A stretch of 64,000 bases of DNA from AP-15 sp963781215 (GTDB taxonomy: Bacteria > Pseudomonadota > Alphaproteobacteria > ATCC43930 > CGMCC-115725). The DNA lies in the NCBI GenBank assembly GCA_963781215.1, contig CAWAFE010000028.1, positions 372,001 through 436,000 of the forward strand. Direction: 5' to 3'. Of this stretch, positions 15,784 through 23,856 are shown piece after piece (the stretch's first letter is position 1; each line of letters opens with the position of its first letter). Made by a program: the position numbers and the translations under genes. The notes below the pieces were generated by a model that saw only the letters and a program-made list of their open reading frames with translations, ran no database searches and had not been told where the DNA came from.

Positions 15784-17406
15784 TCATTTGATCTCGATCG
15801 TCGGGATCTCGCCTTGGTTCTGCTGCGGCACCTCGATCCGGACCTTGCTCGGGTCGAGCTTGGGGCCGTGGTCGAGCGAGGCCAGCACCAATCCGGGGAA
15901 GGCGATGACGATCGCGACCATCACCATCTGGACGCAAACGAACGGGATGCTGCCCCAATAGATCTGAGCCGTGGTCACCGGTGCCATCAGCTTGCCGGTA
16001 ACGCGGTCGATCTGCTCTCGGGTCGGGGCGACGCTGCGGAAATAAAAGAGCGCGAAGCCGAACGGCGGGTGCAGGAACGAGGTCTGCATGTTGATCCCGA
16101 GCAGCACGCCGAACCAGATCAGGTCGATGCCGAGCCGTTCCGCCACCGGGTGCAGCAACGGCACGACGATGAAGGCAAGCTCGAAGAAATCGAGAAAGAA
16201 CGCCAGCACGAAAACCATCGCATTGACGACGACGAGAAAGCCGAGCTGGCCGCCAGGGAGCGAAGTCAGCAGGTTTTCGACCCAGAGGTCGCCATTGACC
16301 CCGCGGAAGGTCAGGCTGAACACCGACGAGCCGATCAGGATGAAGATCACGAAGGACGACAGCTTGGCCGTCGAATTCATCGCCTGGTGCAACAGCGGCC
16401 AGTCGAGCCGGCGCTTGGCGACCGCGAGGATCAAGGCGCCGGCCGCGCCCATCGCACCGCCCTCGGTCGGGGTCGCGATGCCGACGAAGATCGTGCCGAG
16501 GACGAGAAAGATCAGCGCCAAGGGCGGCATCATGACGATGACCACCTGCCGGGCGAGGCGGCTCAACAGACCGAGCCCGGCAAACCGGTCGCCAAGGGCG
16601 ACGACATAAGCGCCCAGACCCGCCAGCCCGGAGGCCCAGATCGGATGCACCAGCCCGGTCAGCAACCAGCCAGCCGCGACGGTGGCCGCGACGATGGCGA
16701 AGAGAGAAGCATAGCCCGCCCGGCCGCTCTCCTCGCGGATCGTCAATGCGTCCGGCGGCAATGCCGGCGCCGCCTGCGGCCGGAAAATCGTCACCAGCAG
16801 CACAAAGACGGCATAGAGCGCCGCCAGCGACAGGCCGGGGAGAAAGGCGCCCTGATACATGTCGCCGACCGAGCGCCCGAGCTGGTCGGCCATGACGATC
16901 AAGACGAGGCTCGGCGGGATGATCTGGGCCAGGGTGCCGGACGCGGTAATGACGCCGGCCGCGAGACGGCGGTCGTAGCCATAGCGCAGCATGATCGGCA
17001 GCGAGATCAGCCCCATCGAGATCACCGAGGCGGCGACGACGCCCGTCGTTGCCGCCAAGAGCGCGCCGACAAAGACAACGGCATAGGCGAGGCCGCCGCG
17101 CACCCGCCCGAACATCTGGCCCGTGGTTTCGAGCAGATCTTCGGCCATGCCGCTGCGCTCGAGGATCAGCCCCATGAAGGTGAAGAACGGGATGGCGAGC
17201 AACGTGTCGTTGCGCATGATGCCGAAGACGCGCTCCGGCAACGCCTGCAGCAATTCGGGCTTCAGGAGGCCGAGATCGATCGCGACGACGCCGAAGAAAA
17301 GACCGTTCGCCGCCAGCGAGAACGCCACCGGGTAGCCCACGAGCAGGAACAGGACCAGCGCCGCGAACATCAGCGGCGCCATGTTGGCGGTCAGGAACGC
17401 GGTCAT
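15784..17406 (-). CDS. dctM: TRAP transporter large membrane subunit DctM
   Basis: The 540-residue protein is hydrophobic throughout, with about 12 membrane segments and the DctM pattern (MTAFLTANMAPLMFAALVLF, PFFTFMGLILERSGMAEDLL, TGVVAASVISMGLISLP, ATPTEGGAMGA). It forms the ion-coupled channel of a tripartite TRAP importer. The start ATG 17406 overlaps the stop of the small-subunit gene by four bases (ATGA). The open frame continues 165 codons upstream, but that is the small subunit read in another frame. No binding protein (DctP) is in the window. The divergent neighbour is tenA. Confidence 0.93.
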   Translation of the reverse strand: MTAFLTANMAPLMFAALVLFLLVGYPVAFSLAANGLFFGVVAIDLGLLKPELLQALPERVFGIMRNDTLLAIPFFTFMGLILERSGMAEDLLETTGQMFGRVRGGLAYAVVFVGALLAATTGVVAASVISMGLISLPIMLRYGYDRRLAAGVITASGTLAQIIPPSLVLIVMADQLGRSVGDMYQGAFLPGLSLAALYAVFVLLVTIFRPQAAPALPPDALTIREESGRAGYASLFAIVAATVAAGWLLTGLVHPIWASGLAGLGAYVVALGDRFAGLGLLSRLARQVVIVMMPPLALIFLVLGTIFVGIATPTEGGAMGAAGALILAVAKRRLDWPLLHQAMNSTAKLSSFVIFILIGSSVFSLTFRGVNGDLWVENLLTSLPGGQLGFLVVVNAMVFVLAFFLDFFELAFIVVPLLHPVAERLGIDLIWFGVLLGINMQTSFLHPPFGFALFYFRSVAPTREQIDRVTGKLMAPVTTAQIYWGSIPFVCVQMVMVAIVIAFPGLVLASLDHGPKLDPSKVRIEVPQQNQGEIPTIEIK

Positions 17407-17969
17407 CGCGGCAGGTCTTGGACTTCTTCGAGATAGGGGTCCCGGTGCTTCTCGGAGGGGTCGGGGATCAGCCCGAGCAGGAACGCGATCCGCTTGATGA
17501 TCTCGGAGATGCCCTGCAGGCTCAGCAGCAGGAAACCGGCCGGGATCAACGCTTTCGCCGGCCAGCGCAAGAGCCCGCCGGCATCGGCCGAAATCTCGTG
17601 CCGGACAAAGGATTCGACAAACATCGGCCAGGACAAAGTCATGATCACGATCGCCATCGGCAGCAGAAAGAAGATGCCGCCGAAAAGATCGATCCAGGCG
17701 CGCGTACGCGGCGTCAGGTGGCCGAAGACGACGTCGATGCGGACATGCTCGTTGTGCAGCAAGGTATAGCCCGCGCCGAGCAGGAACACCGCCGAGAACA
17801 GATACCATTGCAATTCGAGCCAGCTGTTCGAGCTGGTGTCGAAGATGTAGCGGATCGTGGCGTTGCCGGCGCTGACCACGACCGAGAACAAGATCAGCCA
17901 ATAGACCGCGTGGCCGACCCGCTCGTTCAGCGCATCGATCATGCGGCTGGCGCGCAACAGACGGTTCAC
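17403..17969 (-). CDS. dctQ: TRAP transporter small membrane subunit DctQ
   Basis: The 188-residue protein has four membrane helices and the DctQ pattern: VYWLILFSVVVSAGNATIRY, SNSWLELQWYLFSAVFLLGA, NEHVRIDVVFGHLTPRTRAW and a C-terminal ALIPAGFLLLSLQG. GTG 17969 is chosen as the start because GGGAG precedes it at good spacing and homologues begin near VNRLLRASRMIDALNERVG; an upstream ATG at 18056 would add 29 polar residues. It is cotranscribed with dctM (4-base overlap). A TATACTAT sequence near 18012-18019 could be the -10 of this operon. Confidence 0.9.
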   Translation of the reverse strand: MNRLLRASRMIDALNERVGHAVYWLILFSVVVSAGNATIRYIFDTSSNSWLELQWYLFSAVFLLGAGYTLLHNEHVRIDVVFGHLTPRTRAWIDLFGGIFFLLPMAIVIMTLSWPMFVESFVRHEISADAGGLLRWPAKALIPAGFLLLSLQGISEIIKRIAFLLGLIPDPSEKHRDPYLEEVQDLPR

Positions 17970-18070
17970 CGCCGGCTCCCTGCTCCCGGCCGGTTTGTCA
18001 CGGCCCCGGCGATAGTATAGACCTCGCTCGCGCTCGGCGAGCGCCGCCGCCGACATCGGATGCTTTCGCG

Positions 18071-18772
18071 ATGGTGATCCGCTTTTCCGACGAGGCCTGG
18101 GAGCGCACCGCGCGATTGCGCGAGGCGATCCACGCGCTGCCGTTCAACCGCGAGCTCGCGGCCGGCTCTTTGGCGCGAGACCGGTTTCAGCATTACATCG
18201 TCCAGGACGCGCTGTACCTTGGCGAGTTCTCGCGCGCCTTGGCGATCGCCGCCGCCAAGGCGCCCGACACCCTCTCGTTGCAGAGTTTCGCGCAGTCGGC
18301 GCTGCGCGCGGTCGCCGTCGAGAGGGCGCTGCACGAGCAATATCTGCGGCGATTCGGCGTCGATCCCGCCGGGCTGGCCGAAGCCGAGCCGGCGCCGGAC
18401 TGTCTCGCCTATACGAGCTATCTGCTCGCCACGGCCTACCACGACCCATGGGAGGTGCTGGTGGCGGCGCTGCTGCCGTGCTTTTGGATCTATTGGGATA
18501 TCGGCCTCGCGATCGCCGCCAAGGCCGCCCCCGAGAACCCCTATCGCGCGTGGATCGACACCTATGCCGACGAACGCTTTGGCGAGGCTGTGCGGTCGGT
18601 GATCGCCGCCGGCGACCGGGCGGCAGCGGCGGCGACGGTGGCGACGCGGTCACGAATGTTCGCCGCTTTCACCCGCGCCTGCCGCTACGAGTGGCTGTTC
18701 TGGGATGGCGCCTACCGGCGCCGCTCCTGGCCGCCCTTCGAGATCGCGTCCCGGGCCAAAACCGCGAAGTAA
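18071..18772 (+). CDS. tenA: TenA-family thiaminase II / aminopyrimidine aminohydrolase
   Basis: The 233-residue all-helical protein has TenA motifs: FQHYIVQDALYLGEFSRAL (active-site Asp and Tyr region), AYTSYLLATAYHDPWEVLVA, LLPCFWIYWDIG (catalytic Cys), and CRYEWLFWDGAYRR (catalytic Glu). TenA salvages thiamine degradation products by releasing ammonia from amino-aminomethylpyrimidine, or cleaves thiamine. The Cys-containing form is the TenA_C class. It is transcribed away from dctQM with about 100 bases between; whether that TRAP system imports a pyrimidine salvage substrate is only a guess. Confidence 0.88.
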   Translation: MVIRFSDEAWERTARLREAIHALPFNRELAAGSLARDRFQHYIVQDALYLGEFSRALAIAAAKAPDTLSLQSFAQSALRAVAVERALHEQYLRRFGVDPAGLAEAEPAPDCLAYTSYLLATAYHDPWEVLVAALLPCFWIYWDIGLAIAAKAAPENPYRAWIDTYADERFGEAVRSVIAAGDRAAAAATVATRSRMFAAFTRACRYEWLFWDGAYRRRSWPPFEIASRAKTAK

Positions 18773-19016
18773 AGAATTTATAAGACAGCCTGAGCGACGG
18801 TCTCCACCCGGCTCGGCGCTGCCAAGGTCGAGGGAACGCACGCAATGGCGCAAAGTGGTTAAAGCTCGGTTCTATCTAATTGGAATGTCGTAATATAGTT
18901 GTCGGTATCGTTAAATTAACTATGAATGCCGGAGGTTTAACCATCAATTTTAGGGAGGATTTCGACTCCTCGCCCTAAAGTCGCTGATCGACAGGGACGG
19001 ACCAAGGGGATTGGCC
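18773..19016 (+). other. AT-rich non-coding region before the small gene at 19017
   Basis: About 240 bases with a markedly AT-rich core (18855-18955, for example TAATATAGTTG and GTTAAATTAACTATGAATG), in strong contrast to the neighbours. No gene or stable hairpin is evident. It probably contains the promoter of the 19017 gene; possible hexamers TTGTCG / TATGAA with unsuitable spacing are too weak to call. Confidence 0.4.
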
Positions 19017-19232
19017 ATGTCGCAAAGCGAATACGAGGCTGCGGTTGCCGAATTCATCCGCACCAGAGGGATCACCCGCTGCCCGACGGTCTGCGCGGTG
19101 CGAACCCAAGGTATCGTCAGCAGCGCCGATCGGGAAGCGCTGCAACGGCGCGCGGCCGAGATCGAAAACCTGAAACATCGCCGGCGTGCGCGCGGCCCGC
19201 TGGCCGCCTACGAGGACAACTCTCTATCCTGA
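19017..19232 (+). CDS. Small conserved hypothetical protein (71 aa)
   Basis: The protein begins MSQSEYEAAVAEFIRTRGIT, has the short motif RCPTVCAVRTQGIVSSADRE, and ends in a charged tail (LKHRRRARGPLAAYED). Similar small proteins with SEYE-AVAEFLRTKGVTRCPT occur in many alphaproteobacteria without known function. An AAGGGG precedes the ATG at 19017. Two cysteines four apart (RCPTVC) are notable but too few for a confident metal site. It appears to be a single-gene unit behind an AT-rich leader. Confidence 0.6.
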   Translation: MSQSEYEAAVAEFIRTRGITRCPTVCAVRTQGIVSSADREALQRRAAEIENLKHRRRARGPLAAYEDNSLS

Positions 19233-19377
19233 GCCAAATGCGATGGGCCGGTGGCGCTGCTTCGCAACCCAGGTTCCCTCTTGTCATGGTTGCGGCAGGT
19301 GGCCCAGTTTGCTCCTTATCACCATACCCCCCATCGCGGGGAGGGCTTCGGCAACCAACGCCGCGTAGCCGTCCCGC

Positions 19378-20232
19378 TCAATAGCCCTTGAGGAACGCGA
19401 GCACCTGCGCGGTCCATTCGGCCGGCTTCTCGAAGGGTGGCCAGTGGCCGGTGTTGTTGAGAAGCACGAGGCGGGAGTCGGCGATGTGGTTCAGAATCGC
19501 GATCGAGACCTCGAATGGCACCATCCGGTCGTACCGCCCGTGGATCAAGAGGACGGGCGCCTCTATGCCGGCGAGGCCGGGGGTGTAGTCGTGCGGCAGG
19601 CTCTCCGATTGCCGGCGCGCCTCGGTGAACTCTTGTGACCAGGTGTGCGCCCGGTGGATGTAGTCGACCAGCTCGTCGGTCACCAGGCTCTCGTCGTCGA
19701 TGTGTACGCGCAGATAGTGCTGGATGTTCTCCCGGCTCGGGTCGTCCAGGGCCTGGCGGGTGGCCCGGCTGCCCTCCGAGGGGCGATTGGCTAAGAGATA
19801 GCGGTCGCCGCCGGTGCCGATATGCGAGCCGCCCATCACGAATTTCTGGACCCGCTCGGGATAGGTGATGGCCGCGACCATCGCCGACTGCCCGCCCTGC
19901 GAATTGCCGACCCAGTCCGCCTGCTCGATGCCGAGGGCGTCGAGCAGGGCGACCGCGGTGCGCGCCTGAACGGCATGCACCCCCTCGCGGTAGACGATCG
20001 GGCCCGTCTTCGAAAAGTTCGGCAGGTCCATCAGGATGCAGCGGAAGTGTTGCGACAGCGCGCCGACAATCTTGTGAAACGTGATCCACGCGGTGGTGCC
20101 GGGACCATAGGAGTGGAGGAACAGCACCGGCTCGCCCTCGCCCACATCGTGGTAGTGCACCTTCATGCCGCCGGCCATGATGGTCTTGGCCGTGCCCGCT
20201 TCGGTCAGGCCATTCGATGCGATGAACGGCAT
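19378..20232 (-). CDS. Alpha/beta hydrolase of the meta-cleavage-product hydrolase (MhpC/BphD-like) group
   Basis: The 284-residue protein has the classical order of alpha/beta hydrolase motifs: LFLHSYGPGTTAW (oxyanion loop), WVGNSQGGQSAM (nucleophile Ser), LLIHGRYDRMVP (Asp) and LLNNTGHWPPFEKP (His). The N-x-Q after the elbow and the GPG-TAW loop are typical of C-C bond hydrolases acting on ring-fission products. ATG 20232 follows GGGAGGAAG; the upstream 12 codons are not needed. No dioxygenase gene is nearby, so the pathway is unknown. Confidence 0.85.
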   Translation of the reverse strand: MPFIASNGLTEAGTAKTIMAGGMKVHYHDVGEGEPVLFLHSYGPGTTAWITFHKIVGALSQHFRCILMDLPNFSKTGPIVYREGVHAVQARTAVALLDALGIEQADWVGNSQGGQSAMVAAITYPERVQKFVMGGSHIGTGGDRYLLANRPSEGSRATRQALDDPSRENIQHYLRVHIDDESLVTDELVDYIHRAHTWSQEFTEARRQSESLPHDYTPGLAGIEAPVLLIHGRYDRMVPFEVSIAILNHIADSRLVLLNNTGHWPPFEKPAEWTAQVLAFLKGY

Positions 20233-20268
20233 CTCTTCCTCCCTTTGGCCGCCGATACCCGGCGCCAT

Positions 20269-20457
20269 TCAAAGCATCTTGCACGATCCGTCGCATTCGT
20301 CGGCGAACAGGCTTCTGCCGCAGGCGCAAGGGCCGCGATGACCCGCGACTTTGGTGCCGGTCGTCGGGGTGGGTTGCGCGGGTAGCTTCTCCCGCCGCAA
20401 CTCCTCGATGCGGGTACGGATCGTCTTGAAATCGTCAGCTGCTCGGGGCCGTGACAT
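20269..20457 (-). CDS. Small cysteine-rich conserved hypothetical protein (62 aa)
   Basis: The protein starts MSRPRAADDFKTIRTRIEEL with a helical, charged first half and ends with a compact Cys motif CACGRSLFADECDGSC (four cysteines as C-x-C and C-x3-C), which could bind zinc. Similar MSRPRAADDF-IR-R-EELRRE proteins are common in alphaproteobacteria; function unknown. Its start has an adjacent GGAGGGT (5'-CCGGAGGGTTTG). It may be cotranscribed with the hydrolase just downstream (36 bases apart). Confidence 0.6.
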   Translation of the reverse strand: MSRPRAADDFKTIRTRIEELRREKLPAQPTPTTGTKVAGHRGPCACGRSLFADECDGSCKML

Positions 20458-20535
20458 CAAACCCTCCGGGCCTCGCATTAGGCTAGCCGCGCGCCAGCCG
20501 CCAAAATCCAAACCGATGATTTGCGCCGGCGACGC

Positions 20536-21117
20536 CTACGACCCCCTGGCGTTCTGCGCTCGCTTGATCGCCTGGACGACGGCGGGCCGATGGCTTTGGG
20601 CGGCCCAGCCGGCGGCGTCGCGCCCGGTGTAGTCGGTCTTGGCGACATTGGCGCCCTTGGCGAGAAGCGCGCGCACGGCATCGAGATTGCCGTGGCTCGC
20701 CGCCAACATCAGCGGCGTCATCCCGTTCTTGTTTTCGGGGTCGACGGCGGCGCCGACATCGAGCAGCAGCTGCGCCGCCTCGGTTTGATTGCGGTCGACC
20801 GCCCAATGCAGCGGCGTGTTGCCGAGCTGGTCCCTGACATCAGGTTTGGCGCCCGCCTTGATCAGAATCGCGATGATCTGCAGATTGCCGTTCATCGCGG
20901 CGTAAAGCAGCGCGGTGCGCGAATCCTCGTCAACCTGGTTCGGGTTGCCGCCATCGGCGAGGATGTGTCTGACCCGCTCGGCATCGTTCTGGCGCGCCGC
21001 TCGCGCGACGTTCGAATAATAGTCGCCGAAGAGGTTGATATCCGCATGGGAGCTTACGCCGCCGGCCAGGAGCGCGGTCATCGCGAGCCCGAGGATCGTC
21101 GGCAAACGACTGCTCAT
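20536..21117 (-). CDS. Periplasmic ankyrin-repeat protein
   Basis: The 193-residue protein has a signal peptide (MSSRLPTILGLAMTALLAGG, cleavage near SHA-D) followed by about four ankyrin repeats: VDEDSRTALLYAAMNGNLQI, VRDQLGNTPLHWAVDRNQ, PENKNGMTPLMLAASHGNLD and TDYTGRDAAGWAAQ. It is expected to be a protein-protein interaction module outside the cytoplasm. The start ATG 21117 overlaps the stop of cobK by four bases, so it is coupled to the cobalamin genes, although no role in that pathway is known. Confidence 0.88.
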   Translation of the reverse strand: MSSRLPTILGLAMTALLAGGVSSHADINLFGDYYSNVARAARQNDAERVRHILADGGNPNQVDEDSRTALLYAAMNGNLQIIAILIKAGAKPDVRDQLGNTPLHWAVDRNQTEAAQLLLDVGAAVDPENKNGMTPLMLAASHGNLDAVRALLAKGANVAKTDYTGRDAAGWAAQSHRPAVVQAIKRAQNARGS

Positions 21118-21893
21118 GACACCCTCCGTGCTTCGGGAAACGGGTGCGCGCCACCAAGCCAATCGAGCGCCTTCTCGATCGTCTCGACCGCTTCCCCCGG
21201 CTCCACGGCCGGACGCCGGATCATGACGACGGGGACGCCGAGCTCGCGGGCGGCGGCGATCTTGGCCTCGGTCGCCGCACCGCCGCTCGCCTTGCAGACG
21301 AGCACGTCGATCGCATGACGTTCGAGCCGGTGACGCTCCTCGGCCAGAGTGAACGGTCCGCGGCCGAGGACGATCTCGTAAAAGCGCAGCGGGAGCCGTT
21401 GGCGCGGCGGATCGACCAGCCGGACCAGAAAGCGCACCCCGGTCGCGGGCGCGAAGCTCGAGATCTCGCCGGCGCCGACGGTCAGCCAGGCGCGGCGTCC
21501 GATCCGGCCCACCATCGCCGCCGCCGCCGCCATGTCGTCGACCTCGATCCAGCGGTCGAGCGGATGGCGCCGCCAAGGCGGGCGCAGCAGCAGGAGGCGC
21601 GGCACGCCAGCCATATCGCAGGCGCGTCGCGCCTCGGCCGAGATCCCGGCGGCGAACGGGTGGGTGGCGTCGATCAGCCGGTCGATGCAGTGCTCGACGA
21701 GATAAGCGGCGAGCTTGGCCGGCCCGCCAAAGCCGCCGATGCGGATGTTCCCCGGAAGGGGCCCCGGCCGCTCGGTTCGCCCGGCGAGCGAGGTGGTGAC
21801 CTCAAAGGTGTCGCCGAACCGGGTGAAAACGGCGCGGGCGAGGGCGGCGGCTTCGCCGGTGCCGCCAAGGATCAGGAGCGATTTCACCGTCAC
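21114..21893 (-). CDS. cobK: Precorrin-6A reductase
   Basis: The 259-residue protein shows the CobK/CbiJ pattern: N-terminal LLILGGTGEAAALARAV, DATHPFAAGISAEARRAC, ERHAIDVLVCKASGGAATEA, and the C-terminal GVPVVMIRRPAV. It reduces precorrin-6A (or cobalt-precorrin-6A) with NADPH in corrin-ring synthesis. The start is GTG 21893, inside the cbiD stop (GTGA); its own stop overlaps the start of the ankyrin gene. It is thus the middle gene of a coupled row cbiD-cobK-ankyrin. Confidence 0.93.
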   Translation of the reverse strand: MTVKSLLILGGTGEAAALARAVFTRFGDTFEVTTSLAGRTERPGPLPGNIRIGGFGGPAKLAAYLVEHCIDRLIDATHPFAAGISAEARRACDMAGVPRLLLLRPPWRRHPLDRWIEVDDMAAAAAMVGRIGRRAWLTVGAGEISSFAPATGVRFLVRLVDPPRQRLPLRFYEIVLGRGPFTLAEERHRLERHAIDVLVCKASGGAATEAKIAAARELGVPVVMIRRPAVEPGEAVETIEKALDWLGGAHPFPEARRVS

Positions 21894-22979
21894 CCGCCGA
21901 CCCGCGCCAGGAAGCCGCCCCGGCGGTCGACGATCGCGACCTCGACCGCCGTCCTGCCCGACAATGTCGCGAGCGCCACCTCCCGCGCTCGCGAAGCCAC
22001 GGCTCGGGCGAGCGCCTCGCCCATGTCGCCGGCAATCTCGAGGATTTCTCCCGCGCCGGCGGCGCTGCGCGCCGCTTCCACGATCGGTTCGCCGGCGCCC
22101 GTCTCGGCCAGCACCTCGGCCAGCGCCGCGGGATCGACCCGGCTCCGCGCCGAATGCAGATCGAGATGGCCGGCGGCGAGCTTGGCGAATTTGCCAAAGC
22201 CGCCGGCCAAGGTCAGCCGGCCGACCGGGTGGCCGCGCAGGTATTTCAGCGTGCCGCCGACGAAGTCGCCCATGTCGATCAGCGCATGCTCCGGCAAATC
22301 ATAGAGGCGCTGCACCGCGCGCTCCGAGGTCGAGCCGGTCGCCGCCGCGATGTGGTCGAGGCCGGCCGCGCGCGCGACGTCGATCCCCTGCCGGATCGAA
22401 TGTATCCAAGATGAGCAGGAATAGGGAATGACAAAGCCGGTCGTCCCCAGCACCGACAGGCCGCCGACGATGCCGAGCCGCGCGTTCATGGTCTTCCCGG
22501 CGAGGCGCTCGCCGCCGGGGATCGAAATCGTCACGGTCACGTCGGGCGGCGGCGCGCCATGCTCGGCCGCCGCGTCGAAGAGCGCCTCGCCGATCATCTC
22601 GCGCGGCCCCGGGTTGATCGCCGGCTCGCCGACCGCGAGCGGCAGGCCGGCTCGGGTGACCGTGCCGACACCCTCGCCGGCGGCAAAGCCGATCCCCGAG
22701 CCCGGAGCCGCCGGTGCTACCTCGGCGATGACCAGCGCGCCATGAGTTCACATCGGGATCGTCGCCGGCATCCTTGACGATGCCCGCACGGGCGCACAGT
22801 CCGTCGCGCTCGGCCAGCGCCAGAGGAAAGCTGGCACTTCCGCCGCGCGGCAGGTGTATCGAGACCGGATCGGGAAAACGGCCCGACAGCAGTGCGCTAA
22901 ACGCCGCACGCGCCGCAGCCGCGGCGCAGGCGCCGGTAGTCCAGCCGCGGCGCAGCGGTGTCGTGCCCTGCCGTGCCAT
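21890..22979 (-). CDS. cbiD: Cobalt-precorrin-5B (C1)-methyltransferase CbiD, with one frameshift
   Basis: The N-terminal part (RRGWTTGACAAAAARAAF to VKDAGDDPDV) and the C-terminal part (starting THGALVIAEVAPAAPGSG, with GFVIPYSCSSWIHSIRQG, then GDFVGGTLKYLRG and TLAGGFGKFAKLAAGH) are both clean CbiD sequence of normal total length (about 362 residues), but lie in different frames. Removing one T at 22747/22748 (the coding strand reads GTGAACTCAT instead of GTGACTCAT) restores one protein. CbiD methylates C1 of the corrin ring with SAM and releases acetaldehyde. It heads the coupled row to cobK and is divergent from cobA. Either a recent inactivation or a sequence error. Confidence 0.88.
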
Positions 22980-23050
22980 CTGCCGATCTTAGCAAAATCG
23001 CCGAAGATGACTACCTTGTGCCAGCCTCCGGGTGATGGCAGGGATACTTC

Positions 23051-23839
23051 ATGATTGACGGCGCGCTTCTCGATCTCCCGGATCTGACGCCCGGCAGCGT
23101 GTGGCTGGTCGGCGCCGGCCCCGGCGACCCCGGCCTGCTTTCGGTCTTGGCGCTGCATGCCCTGGAACAGGCCGATGCCGTGGTTTACGACGCACTCGTC
23201 GACCCGCGCATCCTGCGCCTGGCACAACCGGGCGCGGCGCTCGACCATGCCGGCAAGCGCGGCGGCCGGCCTTCTCCGAGCCAACCCGACATTTCGGCGC
23301 GGCTGGTCCGCCTCGCGCGGGAAGGCCGCCGCGTGCTGCGCCTCAAGGGCGGCGACCCCTGCGTCTTCGGGCGCGGCGCAGAAGAGGCGTTGGCGCTCGC
23401 CGCCGCCCACATCCCGTTCCGGATTGTGCCGGGGATCACCGCCGGGATCGGCGGGCTCGCCTATGCCGGGATCCCGGTCACCTACCGCGATACCAACTCG
23501 GCGGTAACCTTCGTCACCGGCCACAATAGCGACGGCGCGGTCCCGGACGGGGTCGATTGGGACGCTATCGCCCGCGGCTCCCCGGTCATCGTCGTGTACA
23601 TGGCATTGAAGCACCTGCCGCACATCGTCGAACGGCTGACCGCGGCGGGCCGGCGGCACGACGAGCCGGTCGCGGTCGTCAGCAAGGCCACGACCGCAGC
23701 GCAGTCGGTTCTGGTGTCGAGCCTGAGCGAAGTCGCGGCCGCATCGGCCGACGCCGAGGCGCCGGCGATCGTCGTTGTCGGCGAGGTCGTCCGCCTGCGC
23801 GCCTCGCTCGACTGGATCGGCGCGGCCCGAATCCGGTAG
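23051..23839 (+). CDS. cobA: Uroporphyrinogen-III C-methyltransferase (SUMT)
   Basis: The 262-residue protein has the SUMT signatures: VWLVGAGPGDPGLLSVLALH near the N-terminus, RLKGGDPCVFGRGAEEAL, and PGITAGIGGLAYAGIPVTYR; later TFVTGHNSDG and VYMALKHLPHIVERL. It methylates uroporphyrinogen III twice with SAM to precorrin-2, the entry to cobalamin. It is divergent from cbiD with 71 bases between, enough for two promoters but too short for a cobalamin riboswitch. The first in-frame ATG (23051) gives about a dozen residues before the conserved start. Confidence 0.95.
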   Translation: MIDGALLDLPDLTPGSVWLVGAGPGDPGLLSVLALHALEQADAVVYDALVDPRILRLAQPGAALDHAGKRGGRPSPSQPDISARLVRLAREGRRVLRLKGGDPCVFGRGAEEALALAAAHIPFRIVPGITAGIGGLAYAGIPVTYRDTNSAVTFVTGHNSDGAVPDGVDWDAIARGSPVIVVYMALKHLPHIVERLTAAGRRHDEPVAVVSKATTAAQSVLVSSLSEVAAASADAEAPAIVVVGEVVRLRASLDWIGAARIR

Positions 23840-23856
23840 CCCGCGGCAGGGCCGGG

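Noticed and set aside
15814..17436. 540-codon plus-strand frame opposite dctM
   Set aside because: Composition is His/Arg/Gln/Asp-rich with no domain; dctM on the minus strand is unmistakable.
17970..18070. Possible TPP riboswitch upstream of tenA
   Set aside because: The about 100-base region lacks the CUGAGA / ACCUGA type conserved elements.
22980..23050. Possible cobalamin riboswitch between cbiD and cobA
   Set aside because: Only 71 bases are available and no B12-box-like conserved sequence is visible.
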